A DNA stretch of 64,000 nt from Vesta saturnalis (Eukaryota; Arthropoda; Insecta; Coleoptera; Lampyridae). The DNA lies in assembly GCA_036346205.1 (NCBI GenBank), contig JARFJB010001964.1:812501-876500 (forward strand). The letters are read 5' to 3'. Each line of letters starts with the position of its first letter. Position 1 is the stretch's first letter. Shown here one piece after another: positions 1 to 9,399 of this stretch. The notes under the pieces are model-generated. The model was given only the letters and a program-made list of their open reading frames with translations. It ran no database searches and was not told the origin of the DNA. The position numbers and the translations under genes were made by a program.

Positions 1-1655
1 ATCTTAAATTACACAAAAGTCTGTCATGCCCAAAAACGATGTATTTTACTTATCAGAGTTAAGTATTAATTCATGATTTATGCTCCAAATATTAATACTA
101 TTCAAATCATCTTGTATTTTCCTCATTGCGTGATCTATGTTCATAATATCTGTTGTTATACAGATATTAAGATCATCCGCAAACATTACATGGTTACAGT
201 TCCGGATTACATCCCGTATTCTGTTTACATAAATTATAAATAGCAATGCAGCAATGTTGAGCCTTGAGGTATTCCTCTCAACTGTTCTCCATTCGGAAAA
301 CTTTCCCAACTGAGTTCTGACACATTGTGCGTTCTTACATTTAGATAAGACTTGAACCAAGGTATTGCGGATTCTGCAAAGTTTAATGATTTCATGACGG
401 CGAATAAAACATTACGGTCAATGCTATTAAAGGCATGATGAAAGTCGAGAGATAGTAACACAGTTATTTTGATTCATCAAAACTTTTCCTGATATCATCC
501 GTTAATCTGATTAAGAGAGTTTCTGTACATGTGTAGGTCTGTACGCAGACTGAAACTTGTTTAGAAGATCATAGAAATTTATGTATTTGGATATTTGGCG
601 AAAAACGAGCTTGTCCAATATTTTCCCAATATCGATGAAATATTGATTAGTCAATATGACGAACATTCAGTGGGGGATTCTTTTAATTAAGGGTAAATAT
701 AACTTTTCTCCATATTTCAGGATAAGTTATTAATAGATTCATTAAAAATGTGACACAAAACTTCGATTATTTCTGTTTTAATCAGATTTAAAAAGTCAAT
801 GTGAATTCCATCGGGACCAACCGATTTAGACGTTATACTACTTAATGCTTTATAAACTTCGTCAATTGTAATTTCAGATAACTTAGAACAGGAGAAGTAC
901 TGTTAAAGTTGTTTGTTGCATAATATTCTTCCAGATTAGAATCTGACGTGGAAGTAGTCACATGTAAACAAAAATATGAATTGAGATCATTAACGGGTAC
1001 TATACGATGCTCCTTGTTGTTATCGTTTCTTAAAACGTCTTGATTTTTTACAATTTTCCAAAATTCTTGTGTTTCTTTAATATTTTGAAACTGTTTTTTA
1101 AGATAATTACATTTTTCATTCCTTATCCAATTTTTCACTTTATTTCTTAAAATCCTGTATTTGTTCCATACTTCATTTGATCGATTCTTTTTAAAGAACG
1201 TAAACAATTTTCTCGTTCTTTCATGGCTGTTTTATTTTGTCATTGAGCCAGGGTGCTGGTTTCTTTTTAGTTGAAAATTCTTTTAGAGGAAAATGTTTAT
1301 CCATTAGAAATTTACATTTGTGAAAATGTATTAACTTTTTCATCTAATGTGGGAGATGTAAATTGCTTTAAAGTTAACTGATTGAATGTCTCTAAATAAC
1401 TTCTCTTTATTGAATATTTTGAAATTACGCAGCTTTAATATTTTTCGTACCTTGGATGAAGGATTAATCATAATAAGGCAAATGATATAGTCATGGAAAG
1501 AAATTCGGTGCACTATGCTGACCAAAACATGAATCTTAGTTAAATTGTTAGTTAAAATTAAATCCAGGGTTCAGTTTCCTCCACTAAAATGGTATGTTGG
1601 ATTTAGTTTGACTAGATAAATTAATGTCATTCATAATATTCAAAAGTTCCCTTTT
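1..1655 (-). pseudogene. LINE ORF2 3' part: endonuclease end, linker, reverse transcriptase
   Basis: Read right to left. The endonuclease C-terminus (about 1340-1650) includes HRISFHDYIICL, the usual 'SDHD' position. A basic linker follows (842-1207, rich in K/R/N). The reverse transcriptase (1-840) has an RT0/RT1-like stretch (DGIHIDFL near 800, and KILDKLVF further on), then LSLDFHHAFNSID (RT-A), RGIPQGS (RT-B) at 234-461, and MFADD (RT-C catalytic pair) in a shifted frame at 46-360. The A/B and C motifs are in different frames, so at least one indel separates them. The thumb and 3' UTR lie beyond the window. The enzyme would have made cDNA by target-primed reverse transcription; this copy cannot. 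Confidence 0.85.
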
Positions 1656-1659
1656 ATAT

Positions 1660-2017
1660 ATTACGGTTAAAGTGTTTACTTGGTTACTTTATAAACTAGC
1701 TAGATAGTATATAAACTATCTAAATGACCGGTTATTTTGATGGAAAATTATATTTCTGCTAAAATAGCCATGAATATTGGTTAGTATATATACTATTCAG
1801 CTAGTTTACAAACTAACCAAGATTTATGGCTAAAGTACAACCCCAATAAAAGTATACAAATTAACCACTGTTTTTGGCAAGTTTACAAACTATCCAAATA
1901 ATTAGATAAAGTGTAAACTTAATGTTCCTAGTAACACATAATAACCAACTCGTTGGCTAGTATGTAAACTAATCAAGTTGTTTAGTATATAAACTAACCA
2001 ATTCCATTTGGTTAATA
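1660..2017 (+). repeat. Left inverted repeat with an array of short palindromes
   Basis: The arm is built from repeated near-palindromes of the form TAGTWTAYAAACTA: for example 1704-1719, 1782-1795 (TAGTATATATACTA, perfect), 1802-1815, about 1880-1893, 1958-1971 and 1983-1996. They are spaced irregularly and often flanked by GGTTA or CCAA. The same order occurs in reverse in the right arm (6043-6378). Repeated subterminal sites of this kind usually bind the transposase; here that is inference. Confidence 0.8.
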
Positions 2018-2279
2018 TAATAGAAAAGTGTGGTTATGTCTATGTGTGTATTGTGTGTTATTGTTTACTTTCGTGTCTTGTGAAATTTATAAGAAATCTG
2101 TTATTAAAAATGAACCACCAGCGACGATTTGAAAATCTACTTTTGCAAGTTTTCAAGCAAAAATCGCAAAATTCAAATTTAATGAACGATAGTGACTATA
2201 ATGAACTTTTGCAACGTATAAAGAGATTACGCGAAACTGGACCTGACAGTAGTAATAAGAATTATTATTATGTGATATA

Positions 2280-3803
2280 CAGGGTGTTTGGTACATCGAT
2301 GCAAAGATTTAAAGGGCTGATAGAATACGTGATTTTGAGCCGATTTAAGCAAACATACCCATATACCAAGTGTTGCCGTTTTTGAGATAATGCCACTTTT
2401 AATATTTCTTGATTTTACCGTGTTTTCTGCAAATATCGAAGTGTACAAGAGTAACAAGCCGTCTTATCGCAAACTTATACTAAGTTTTTTATTCCTTATG
2501 AAATGATTGTTCATATTCTTTTATCAGAAAAGCCTAATATGTCTTTGGTTCTGCCTAGAACTTCTTAAACATGAAAGTTTTAATTTGTAAAAAGGAATCA
2601 CTAAAATTCAAACGTGGATTTAGTCTAAAATCTTTCGTTAATTTTTTTTCCAATTTCAGTAAAACTTCCTTGGGCAATGGTCTTTAAGATAGCATGAATA
2701 GATTTACAAAAAAATTTTTACAAACTGGAAAAATTGAATTTAATTACCAAAGTACCCCCTAGGCGCATTCGCCAAAACGTAAAATAGCCCTTCATTATTA
2801 AGTTTAAATAGTTTAAAAAGCAGATTTTTAGAAAATGTCCGATTTATTAAAACATTAATAGTATTATTATTGGTGTTCAAAATTAGTACTGCACGAGGCA
2901 ATATTATATTGAGTATCAAGAACAGTAAGGGACGTTTACCGGTCGCCGGCCATGTTTGGAGGCTGAGCGATAGCGAATTTGGCCGGAGACCGGTACAACC
3001 CTTAATGTTCGTGATGCTCATACTGTTTTTGCACGATTGTATTAAATTTACCACAATTGAAATTATTTCCACTAAATAAACGAAAAGTCAAAAGTGACGT
3101 TTTAAATAGCAATGTAGATTCACTTGAAAATAAACTCGATTTTGCCAAGAAAATTTTACATTCCAGTGTTAGTGAGGTGAAAGAAATCTTGAATTCAGAA
3201 ACAGTTTCTGTAAACTCAAGTACTGGGTGGAGCGATAACCGCAAAACATTTTCTAAAAATCTGCTTTTTTTAAACTATTTAAACTAAATAATGAAGGGCT
3301 ATTTTACGTTTTGACGAATGCGCCTAGGGGTATTTTGGTAATTAAATTCAATTTTTCCAATTTGTGAAAATTTTTTCTAAATCTATTCATGCTATCTTAA
3401 AGACCATTGCCCAAAGAAGTTTTGCTGAAATTGGAAAAAAATAACGAAAGATTTTAGACTAAATCCACGTTTGAATTTTAGTGATTGCTTTTTACAAATT
3501 AAAACTTTCATGTTTAAGAAGTTCTAGGCAAGAACCAAAGACAGTTTAGGCTTTTCTGATAAAATAATATGAACAATCACTTCATGAGGAATAAAAAACT
3601 TAGTATAAGTTTGCGATAAGACGGCTTATTACGCTTGTACACTTCGATATTTGCAGAAAAGCACGGTAAAATCAAGAAATATTAAAAGTGGCATTATCTC
3701 AAAACGGTAACACTTGGTATATAGGTATGTTTGCTTAAATCGACTCAAAATCACCTATTATATCACCCCTTTAAATATTTGCATCGATGTACCAAACACC
3801 CTG
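2280..3803. mobile_element. Fold-back element, TACAGGGTG termini, inside the c-integrase gene
   Basis: Left end CAGGGTGTTTGGTACATCGA and its inverted copy at 3784-3803, both flanked by TA (2278-2279, 3804-3805), the duplication expected of Tc1/mariner-type insertion. Arms of about 560 bp (2280-2838, 3246-3803) match closely along their whole length. A central loop of about 400 bp has no coding capacity. The element splits the integrase reading frame just after NKNYYYVI, so it is younger than the host transposon. Confidence 0.85.
2915..3045. repeat. Short dispersed repeat, second copy at 45362
   Basis: The loop of the fold-back element holds a segment starting near AGAACAGTAAGG and ending near CCTTAATGTTCGTGATGCT. 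A diverged copy lies at 45362-45492. Both contain an inner inverted repeat (ACCGGTC...GACCGGT here) around a variable centre. Confidence 0.55.
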
Positions 3804-4251
3804 TATACTTATGATTTACAGAGAATCGAATCTATGTAATTTTACATAGGATTTTACGTTTTACGTTTAAGCGAATGTTATGATGCCATTAAAGCCATGG
3901 AACTGGGCATGGAGGCCGGCTAGCAACTACCAAATTATTAAATGAAAAGTATTATAATTTAACGCAGGAAATGGTGAAATTGTTCATTGAAACTTGCGAA
4001 AACTGTCAGCTCAAACGGAACAAGACTAAAAACGTATTGTTGTTAAACCAATTGTTTCAAATCATTTCAACTCTCGATGCCAAATCGATCTCATCGACTT
4101 ACAAACTAGACCGGATGGTGACTACAAATTCATTTTTGTCTATCAAGACCACCTAACCAAATACGTCAGGTTGAGGGCACTAAAAACAAAGCAGGTTAGA
4201 GAAGTAGCTGAGCACCTAATAGAGGTATTCGCCGACATCGCTAAAATTTCA

Positions 4252-4670
4252 GCAATATTTGGAAAGCGTCCGCTAGCTTTTTGTTCGTTAATTAAACCAA
4301 ACTTTTAACACATCAAAGAATAGCGCAAGAAAAGACCTTTCCAACGAAATATTACTTTTTAAGATTCGATGACTGGTCCCGAAGGTAATTACGTGTTTGT
4401 CTGACAACTATCGCAGCTCCCCCTACGGAAAACCTGTGAAGTTAGAGAAAAACTTCTTATACAAAAAATAGGTAAAATTGTCCCAAAAATACAACTACGA
4501 TATTTCCAATATACCTTTTCCTTAAGTTTCTGTTACTTATTAGACATTTTTTAATTTACTACAGCAGTTACGCCACCTAGCGGTCTATTTACAAACTTTA
4601 AAATTATTTCCAGCATTTTCTCTTGCCCACATTTACTGAATAATTTTTTTTTTGGAAGTCGTAACATAAG
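4252..4670. other. Non-homologous stretch replacing the integrase D2 region
   Basis: Between the alignable residues FADIAKISAIFG (ending near 4260) and the resumption at HPVHGKPRH (about 4708) there is roughly 430 bp of AT-rich DNA that I cannot align to the integrase. It includes a small palindromic site, CGCCACCTAGCGG. It could be an insertion with flanking deletion, or an intron holding decayed sequence. No target duplication is visible. Confidence 0.45.
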
Positions 4671-6042
4671 CGGTTTTTGGGATATAGCCGGCGTCCTTCC
4701 TTAATGACTCACCCGGTACATGGTAAACCGAGACATTCGCAATCACAAGGCTCAGTTGAGAGGGCGAATCAGGACATAGAGAACAAGTTAGCGTCGTGGA
4801 TGAAAGATAATAATTCAGAAAAATGGAGCGAAGGTCTAAAAATCGTCCAATTTAAAAAAAAATCGGTGAGTAGGCCAGTCTTTGAATAATAGAAGAGCCG
4901 GTGTGGTCTTTTAAAATTTATATCTGATCTCATTGGTACTTTTCTCTTCATTCAAAATGTTTTTAGCTGCTTTCATTCTGGAATTGGACGCAGTCCTTAT
5001 GAGGCTTTATATGGCGTAAAGTGTAGAGATGGTTTAAATAACCTTCCCATTTCTATCGAAAAAATAAAAAATATACGCACAGAAGAAGAACTAGAGACAT
5101 TATTATCGTCTACCAATGATGCCGAAGAGAAAATGGAAGATTCAATTCCTTCAAATAATATACCCAGCATTGATGAAGTGACTGTGGAAGAGTCGTTGGG
5201 TACGTATAAAGTATCTTACTTAACCTATTTCACTGTATAACATAATATTTTTCAGGTTTAATTGAAAATGCTAAGCTGGTTATACTAGATGATAATACTG
5301 ATACCCCAGTTTTACTCAAGACAACAATGAAACCTCAGTTTTAGTTGAAAATAAGAATGAAACCTCAGTTTTGCTCGAAGGTAACAATCAAACCGCAGTT
5401 TTACATCCAGAAGAAATGGTAGTGATCCCGGGTACTGAAACTACGGAAAACGCTCTCAATGAATTATCATCGTCTCAGAAATGCATATTATGTTCTGCAC
5501 AAAACGTATGTGATCATTGTCAGAATAAAAACAATATTAAAGTGATAAGAGACGCATGCCACGAAAGTAGAAGATGAATTTTACCGAATTGGAACTGTTC
5601 ATGGTGTTCTTAAACAGTTGTATTCTCGCAACGAATTCGAAATATGTAAACAATCATTCATCAAATTAGAAAATGTCAAGACAGACACTGAAATAACGTT
5701 ACGAAGTGCTGTAGGAAAATTTTCAGTCTCCGGTTTAACCCAAGGCTATGTGCGCTGTCAATGTAAGAAGAGTTGCACAAATAAAAAGTGTAAATGTCTT
5801 GCATCAGGGTATACGTGTAATAGCAAGTGACACTTGCAACTTGCTCCAATAAATAATAATAATTTTCTTTGTTTTGTTATTTTAATGTTTTAACGTTCAC
5901 TATTATCGTTTTGTTACACAAATAATATTTTTATTTCACTGTTGTTTTACTTACTTTTAAGTAGCAATTACAATTATTTATGTTGTACGTATGCACAAAT
6001 AAACTTTATTTTGATAAAGAATTATTTTACTGTCTTCAACTA

Positions 6043-6378
6043 AATTAACCAAAATGGAATTGGTTAGTTTATATACTAGCCAACGAGTTGGTTATTATGT
6101 GTTACTAGGAACATTAAGTTCATACTTTATCTAATTACTTGGATAGTTTGTAAACTAGCCAAAAACACTGGTTAATTTTGTATACTTTTCTTGTGGTTTG
6201 TACTTTAGCCATAAATCTTGGTTAGTTTGTAAACTAGCTGGATAGTATATATACTAACCAATATTCATAGCTATTTTAGTAGAAATGTGATTTTCCATCA
6301 AAATAACCAGTCATTTGGATAGTTTATATACTATCCAGTTAATGTATAAATTAACCAAGTAAACACTTTAACCGTAAC
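6043..6378 (-). repeat. Right inverted repeat of the c-integrase element
   Basis: Reverse complement of the left arm with a few substitutions and small indels, including the same palindrome series and the shared block TTAATGTTCCTAGTAACACA. The arm ends at CCGTAAC next to the duplicated ATAT. Confidence 0.8.
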
Positions 6379-6382
6379 ATAT

Positions 6383-6521
6383 ACGTTATCAGCATCCTCA
6401 TTCATATTAGCGTTTAAGTCACCAACTATTAGCACATTATTAAAATCTAAAGCCTGATATTGTATCAATTCGAAAATTCTTTTTCTATTTTGCGTGTTTA
6501 ATATGTACATTATGACACTCA
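6383..6521 (-). pseudogene. LINE endonuclease, middle part
   Basis: A short minus-strand reading frame holds VLIVGDLNANMNEDADNVY. The GDLNAN block is the conserved 'GDFN' motif of LINE apurinic-type endonucleases, next to the catalytic site. It sits between the two inserted elements and connects at its C-terminal end with the piece at 1340-1655. Confidence 0.8.
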
Positions 6522-6540
6522 AACGGGTGTTTTATGTTTG

Positions 6541-6580
6541 ACCACAGAATAAGGAGTTTTAAAACTCCTTATTCTGTGGT
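6541..6580. repeat. Perfect 40-bp palindrome
   Basis: Twenty bases, ACCACAGAATAAGGAGTTTT, are followed directly by their exact reverse complement with no loop. The site lies 11 bases inside the left edge of the THAP element. The related word CTGTGGTCAAA recurs inverted about 110 bases downstream. It may be two head-to-head copies of a terminal repeat. Confidence 0.9.
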
Positions 6581-6845
6581 TTGACTTTAAAGTTTAGTAA
6601 CCTAACATTTTTTTTCTTGATGTTGGTATGTAAACTAATGAAGTTCTTTATAGAGCGCGTGCAGCACGTGACCAAAACACTGTGGTCAAATCGCTTGTAG
6701 GACGTACACCGTCATTTAACGCTCATGTTTATATGTTCATTGAGTAACAAAGTTAATAAAATAAGTAATAACGTTGTAATATACATGTTTAAAGAATTTT
6801 ATACGTATATCTGTGTATAAAAAGGAGGTTATAAGAATTAAGATA

Positions 6846-7672
6846 ATGCCTAATTTTTGTGCTGTTGCTCATTGCGGTAGTAGAGGTAATAGAGATAAAG
6901 TATCTTTTTTTCGTTTTCCTCTATTTATGATAACAATAAACGAATTGATGTTAGAAAGCAAAGAAGACGACAAGCTTGGATATTAGCAACAAGAAGAACA
7001 GATTTGACAGAAAATAAATTACAGTATCAAATGATTTGTTCAAGGCATTTTTTGGAAGGTACGTAAACATTTGTAAGCTAGGTTTTATTCACTTTAACAA
7101 GGTCTGTGTGAAGTAAAATTATTCACGTGATTTGGATAAAAAATGGAAACAACAAAACACAGTAACAGAGTAACCACAAGAATATTTCTATTAAACGGAT
7201 GCTTCTCAGACATATATGCATAATACAAGTTTTACAGATAGTGGTTGTTTCACTTTTGTTGTCCACAACTGATGTTAACATTCCGTAAAGTAAATACAAA
7301 CACTAATTTATAGGAAAACCAGCAAAGTTAACTGATGAGTGTCATCCTGACTGGATACCATCGCAAAATATGGGCTATGATAAAAGAAAAGTGAATCTGG
7401 AAAGATATAATAGGTGCACCAAACGCATGAAGCATGTAGTTCATGATGATGTAAGTGTATAATATTACATAATACCTATACTGGGATTTGTTTTAAAGGA
7501 ACCAATACACACAATGGAAGTGTGTAGTACTTCTACAGAACTAACGATTGATAATCCACCATCTGTAATAGATCCCAATGAAGCCATGAAACTCACTGAA
7601 GAGGATTTGCAGTTTGGGTTGTTAAAAGCTAATGAGCAAATATACAAACTTCGAAATGAATTGTCTGTTTGA
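6846..7672 (+). pseudogene. THAP-domain protein, three exons, one frameshift
   Basis: Exon 1 (6846-7058) opens with MPNFCAVAHCGSRGNR and FFRFP; after a one-base shift it continues to RRQAWILATRRTDLT and MICSRHFLEG. This is a full THAP (C2CH) zinc-finger pattern: Cys5, Cys10, then Cys and His in CSRH. Introns with clean GT/AG borders lie at 7059-7313 and 7451-7498. Exon 2 (7314-7450) has the THAP tail (HPDWIPS), and exon 3 (7499-7672) is acidic and ends with a short heptad-like helix before TGA. THAP domains bind DNA and are found in P-type transposases and in small accessory proteins of DNA transposons. No catalytic domain follows, so this is an accessory or truncated form. The shift in exon 1 suggests a recent pseudogene. 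Confidence 0.7.
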
Positions 7673-7865
7673 CTGTTTATAAATTTAACATGTGCGATAT
7701 GAAAAATAATGTAAAATGTAAATTTTATACAGGGTACCCTTTGATCTCTTAGAAATTATTTTCCAACTCGTAGAACCTTATATTATGACAACATCTAATT
7801 CCACTTTGTCTAAATTTGAACAACTAGTATTAACACTGATGAAGTTGAGATTAAATTTATTATTT

Positions 7866-8075
7866 ACTGATTTAGGATATCGTTTCAATATATCTCGTTC
7901 TAGGAAAGTCGTTAACGTTTGTTGAGCATGAACTAATACTAACTAAATACGGATCTACGTTATTAACTAATTTAATTTTGTCCAAGTATTGCGTTTTAAC
8001 GTCTGTTGGCAAAGTATTGAAGTAATTACTTTTGTCACACATTTCACGAAGTTTGAAAATACACCTCTCTTTCAA
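7866..8075 (-). pseudogene. Convergent coding fragment, unknown transposon protein
   Basis: The minus-strand fragment contains LPTDVKTQYLDKIKLVNNVD and then NDFP. From memory, this pattern (Leu-Pro, then Tyr-Leu-x-Lys-Ile, then Asp-Pro-Tyr) occurs in insect transposon proteins that also carry YqaJ-type nuclease domains; I cannot confirm that here. It faces the THAP gene tail to tail inside the same insertion, which would suit a two-gene element. No nuclease motif is left. Confidence 0.3.
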
Positions 8076-8673
8076 AAATGCGCAACACTGCCCACAAAAA
8101 AAAAATACCGTAAAACTACAAAACGAATGGCATTAAACAGAATGTGTGTCATACGACCGTTCAGCTGTTATTGCCGTGACGTCACGTGCACGCGCTCTTG
8201 ATGTACGTAAATGTAACATAACCTATTCTTATTTCAAATGTGTATATATCCTTTGTATTGAATTATTCCTGATTAATGCATTGCAATGATTAAGATGACC
8301 AAAACCGAATATGGACGATTTCTCTTTTTATTGTGTTTCAAGATAAAGCGTCAATATGCTTTCAGATTAAGCCGATTACATCTTTGCGTAAAATATAACC
8401 TTCATTTGACCTTGTTAACTTCACTTGAGTGTAAATTATTAAGTTTACATATTGTCATTTAATTCCGATTATAATGTATATAGTACACAACCTCTATTGA
8501 GAACATATTTATAGATAGTTTGAAATGAATTGGTAACAAATAATAGTTTTAATACCCTATATTTGTATCGAACTCAAACAAACAAATACCACTGTTGTGG
8601 CAAATTATGAAATAAGGTGACAAATGGAATATACATTTTTCAAAATTTTCAACACAAATACGCAAAATAGAAA

Positions 8674-8808
8674 AATAGTATAAGAAACTCGTTTCATAAG
8701 ACGCTTTATCGCATTCATCCATTAGAAAACCCGCTGCGCGGGTCGTTTTCAAACTTGACTCGTGCGATAAAAACGCGTCTTACGAAACTTGTTTCTTAAT
8801 ATACTATT
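8674..8808. repeat. 135-bp hairpin (MITE-like)
   Basis: AATAGTATAAGAAACTCGTT at the left pairs with the inverted AACTTGTTTCTTAATATACT at the right. Inner pairing continues through TAAGACGC, TTTATCGCA, and the CCCGCTGCGCGGG stem loop near the centre. The arms diverge at a few positions. It forms the right end of the THAP element or a separate MITE abutting it. Confidence 0.75.
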
Positions 8809-8817
8809 AAACCGGTG

Positions 8818-9241
8818 ATTTCGGCGGTCTATAAATAACGCTAAATAGACACTTATGATTTGCAGTTTTATGGAACAGATTAAATATTCTGGTTTATTGG
8901 TATAATTACTATTGGATGCTTGAAGAATTTGGCATTTTAAATTTTCCTTGCATAGATTGCAACTCCGCCTCCTTTCCTTTCATTACAAGTCTATCATTTC
9001 TGAACAATACATATCGAGGTAAATTAAATAGATTAGTATTTAATGCCGGTTTTAAAAAGGTTTCTGTAACTGCTATTATATCCAATTGACTATTTTGAAA
9101 AATGTGTTTAAATTCTTCCCAATGTGCAACGATTGATTCAACATTAATGTGTGCAATTTTGATGTGTCTTTGGCAATTTTGAAAAGTATGTTTAATATAA
9201 TCATTTGAAGAAATATTTATTACGGGCATGAGTAATTGCAT
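8818..9241 (-). pseudogene. LINE ORF2 start: endonuclease N-terminus
   Basis: The frame begins with Met at 9241. It contains IKIAHINVESIVAHWEEFK and LDIIAVTETFLKP (the 'N-x-S' and 'E-T-W/F' catalytic blocks of LINE endonucleases). After a frame change the motif VIYRPPKSP follows at 8818-8850, directly against the THAP insertion. A run in KGKEAELQSMQ looks like a shifted KGGGVAIY motif. The enzyme nicks target DNA to prime reverse transcription; this copy is inactive. Confidence 0.8.
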
Positions 9242-9399
9242 AAAGAAAAAAAGATTTATTCTATTAATTTTATTAATTCACTTTTTTAAATATCAATTTT
9301 TTTTACCTAAACGGATATTTACGAAATGCGTTATAACCATTAATTTATAAAACTGCTTTTAATTTACTAATATCAGCAGCCGATTTTATAATTATTTGT

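Larger units (their letters stand above)
2110..5830 (+). pseudogene. KRBA2-like c-integrase (retroviral-type integrase), broken
   Basis: The N-terminus starts at 2110 (MNHQRRFENLLLQ) with a charged helix, and is cut at 2277 by a fold-back element. It resumes at 3806 with a degraded H2C2 zinc finger (TCENCQ, about 3990). The integrase core has QIDLIDLQ at about 4090 (first catalytic D), VYQDHLTKYVRL, then a gap at 4252-4670. Downstream is HGKPRHSQSQGSVERANQDI (about 4723-4780, third catalytic E) and SGIGRSPYEALYG after an intron. Likely introns are 4866-4966 and 5200-5255. The C-terminus (about 5750-5830) is a cysteine cluster, RCQCKKSCTNKKCKCLASGY. Several frameshifts are present. The domain order matches vertebrate KRBA2 and insect proteins annotated by similarity to it. 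The segment that should hold the second catalytic D is missing. Confidence 0.75.
1660..6378 (+). mobile_element. Long-TIR DNA transposon coding a KRBA2-like c-integrase
   Basis: Ends read TTACGGTTAAAGTGTTTACT and its reverse complement. The flanks share ATAT (1656-1659 and 6379-6382), a 4-bp target duplication inside the LINE endonuclease frame. Arms are about 358 bp (1660-2017) and 336 bp (6043-6378). Inside is one broken integrase gene on the plus strand, itself split by a fold-back element. Retroviral-type integrase plus terminal inverted repeats and a 4-bp duplication is the architecture of the Ginger group of DNA transposons. I infer kinship with Ginger or with the family that gave rise to KRBA2; the exact family needs a database search. 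Confidence 0.75.
6530..8809 (+). mobile_element. THAP-carrying DNA element inserted in the LINE
   Basis: The flanks are AACGGGTG (6522-6529) and AACCGGTG (8810-8817), an 8-bp duplication with one mismatch, in the LINE endonuclease. An 8-bp duplication and a THAP gene both fit P-superfamily elements. I see no matching terminal repeats. There are subterminal inverted repeats (GAGCGCGTGCAGCACGTGAC at 6653-6672, GTCACGTGCACGCGCTC at 8181-8197), a perfect 40-bp palindrome near the left end, and a 135-bp hairpin at the right end. A composite or multiply hit insertion is possible. Confidence 0.55.

Noticed and set aside
1660..2017. CRISPR-like short repeats
   Set aside because: Repeats are palindromic, irregularly spaced and AT-rich, with a mirrored copy at 6043; this is an inverted repeat of a eukaryotic transposon.
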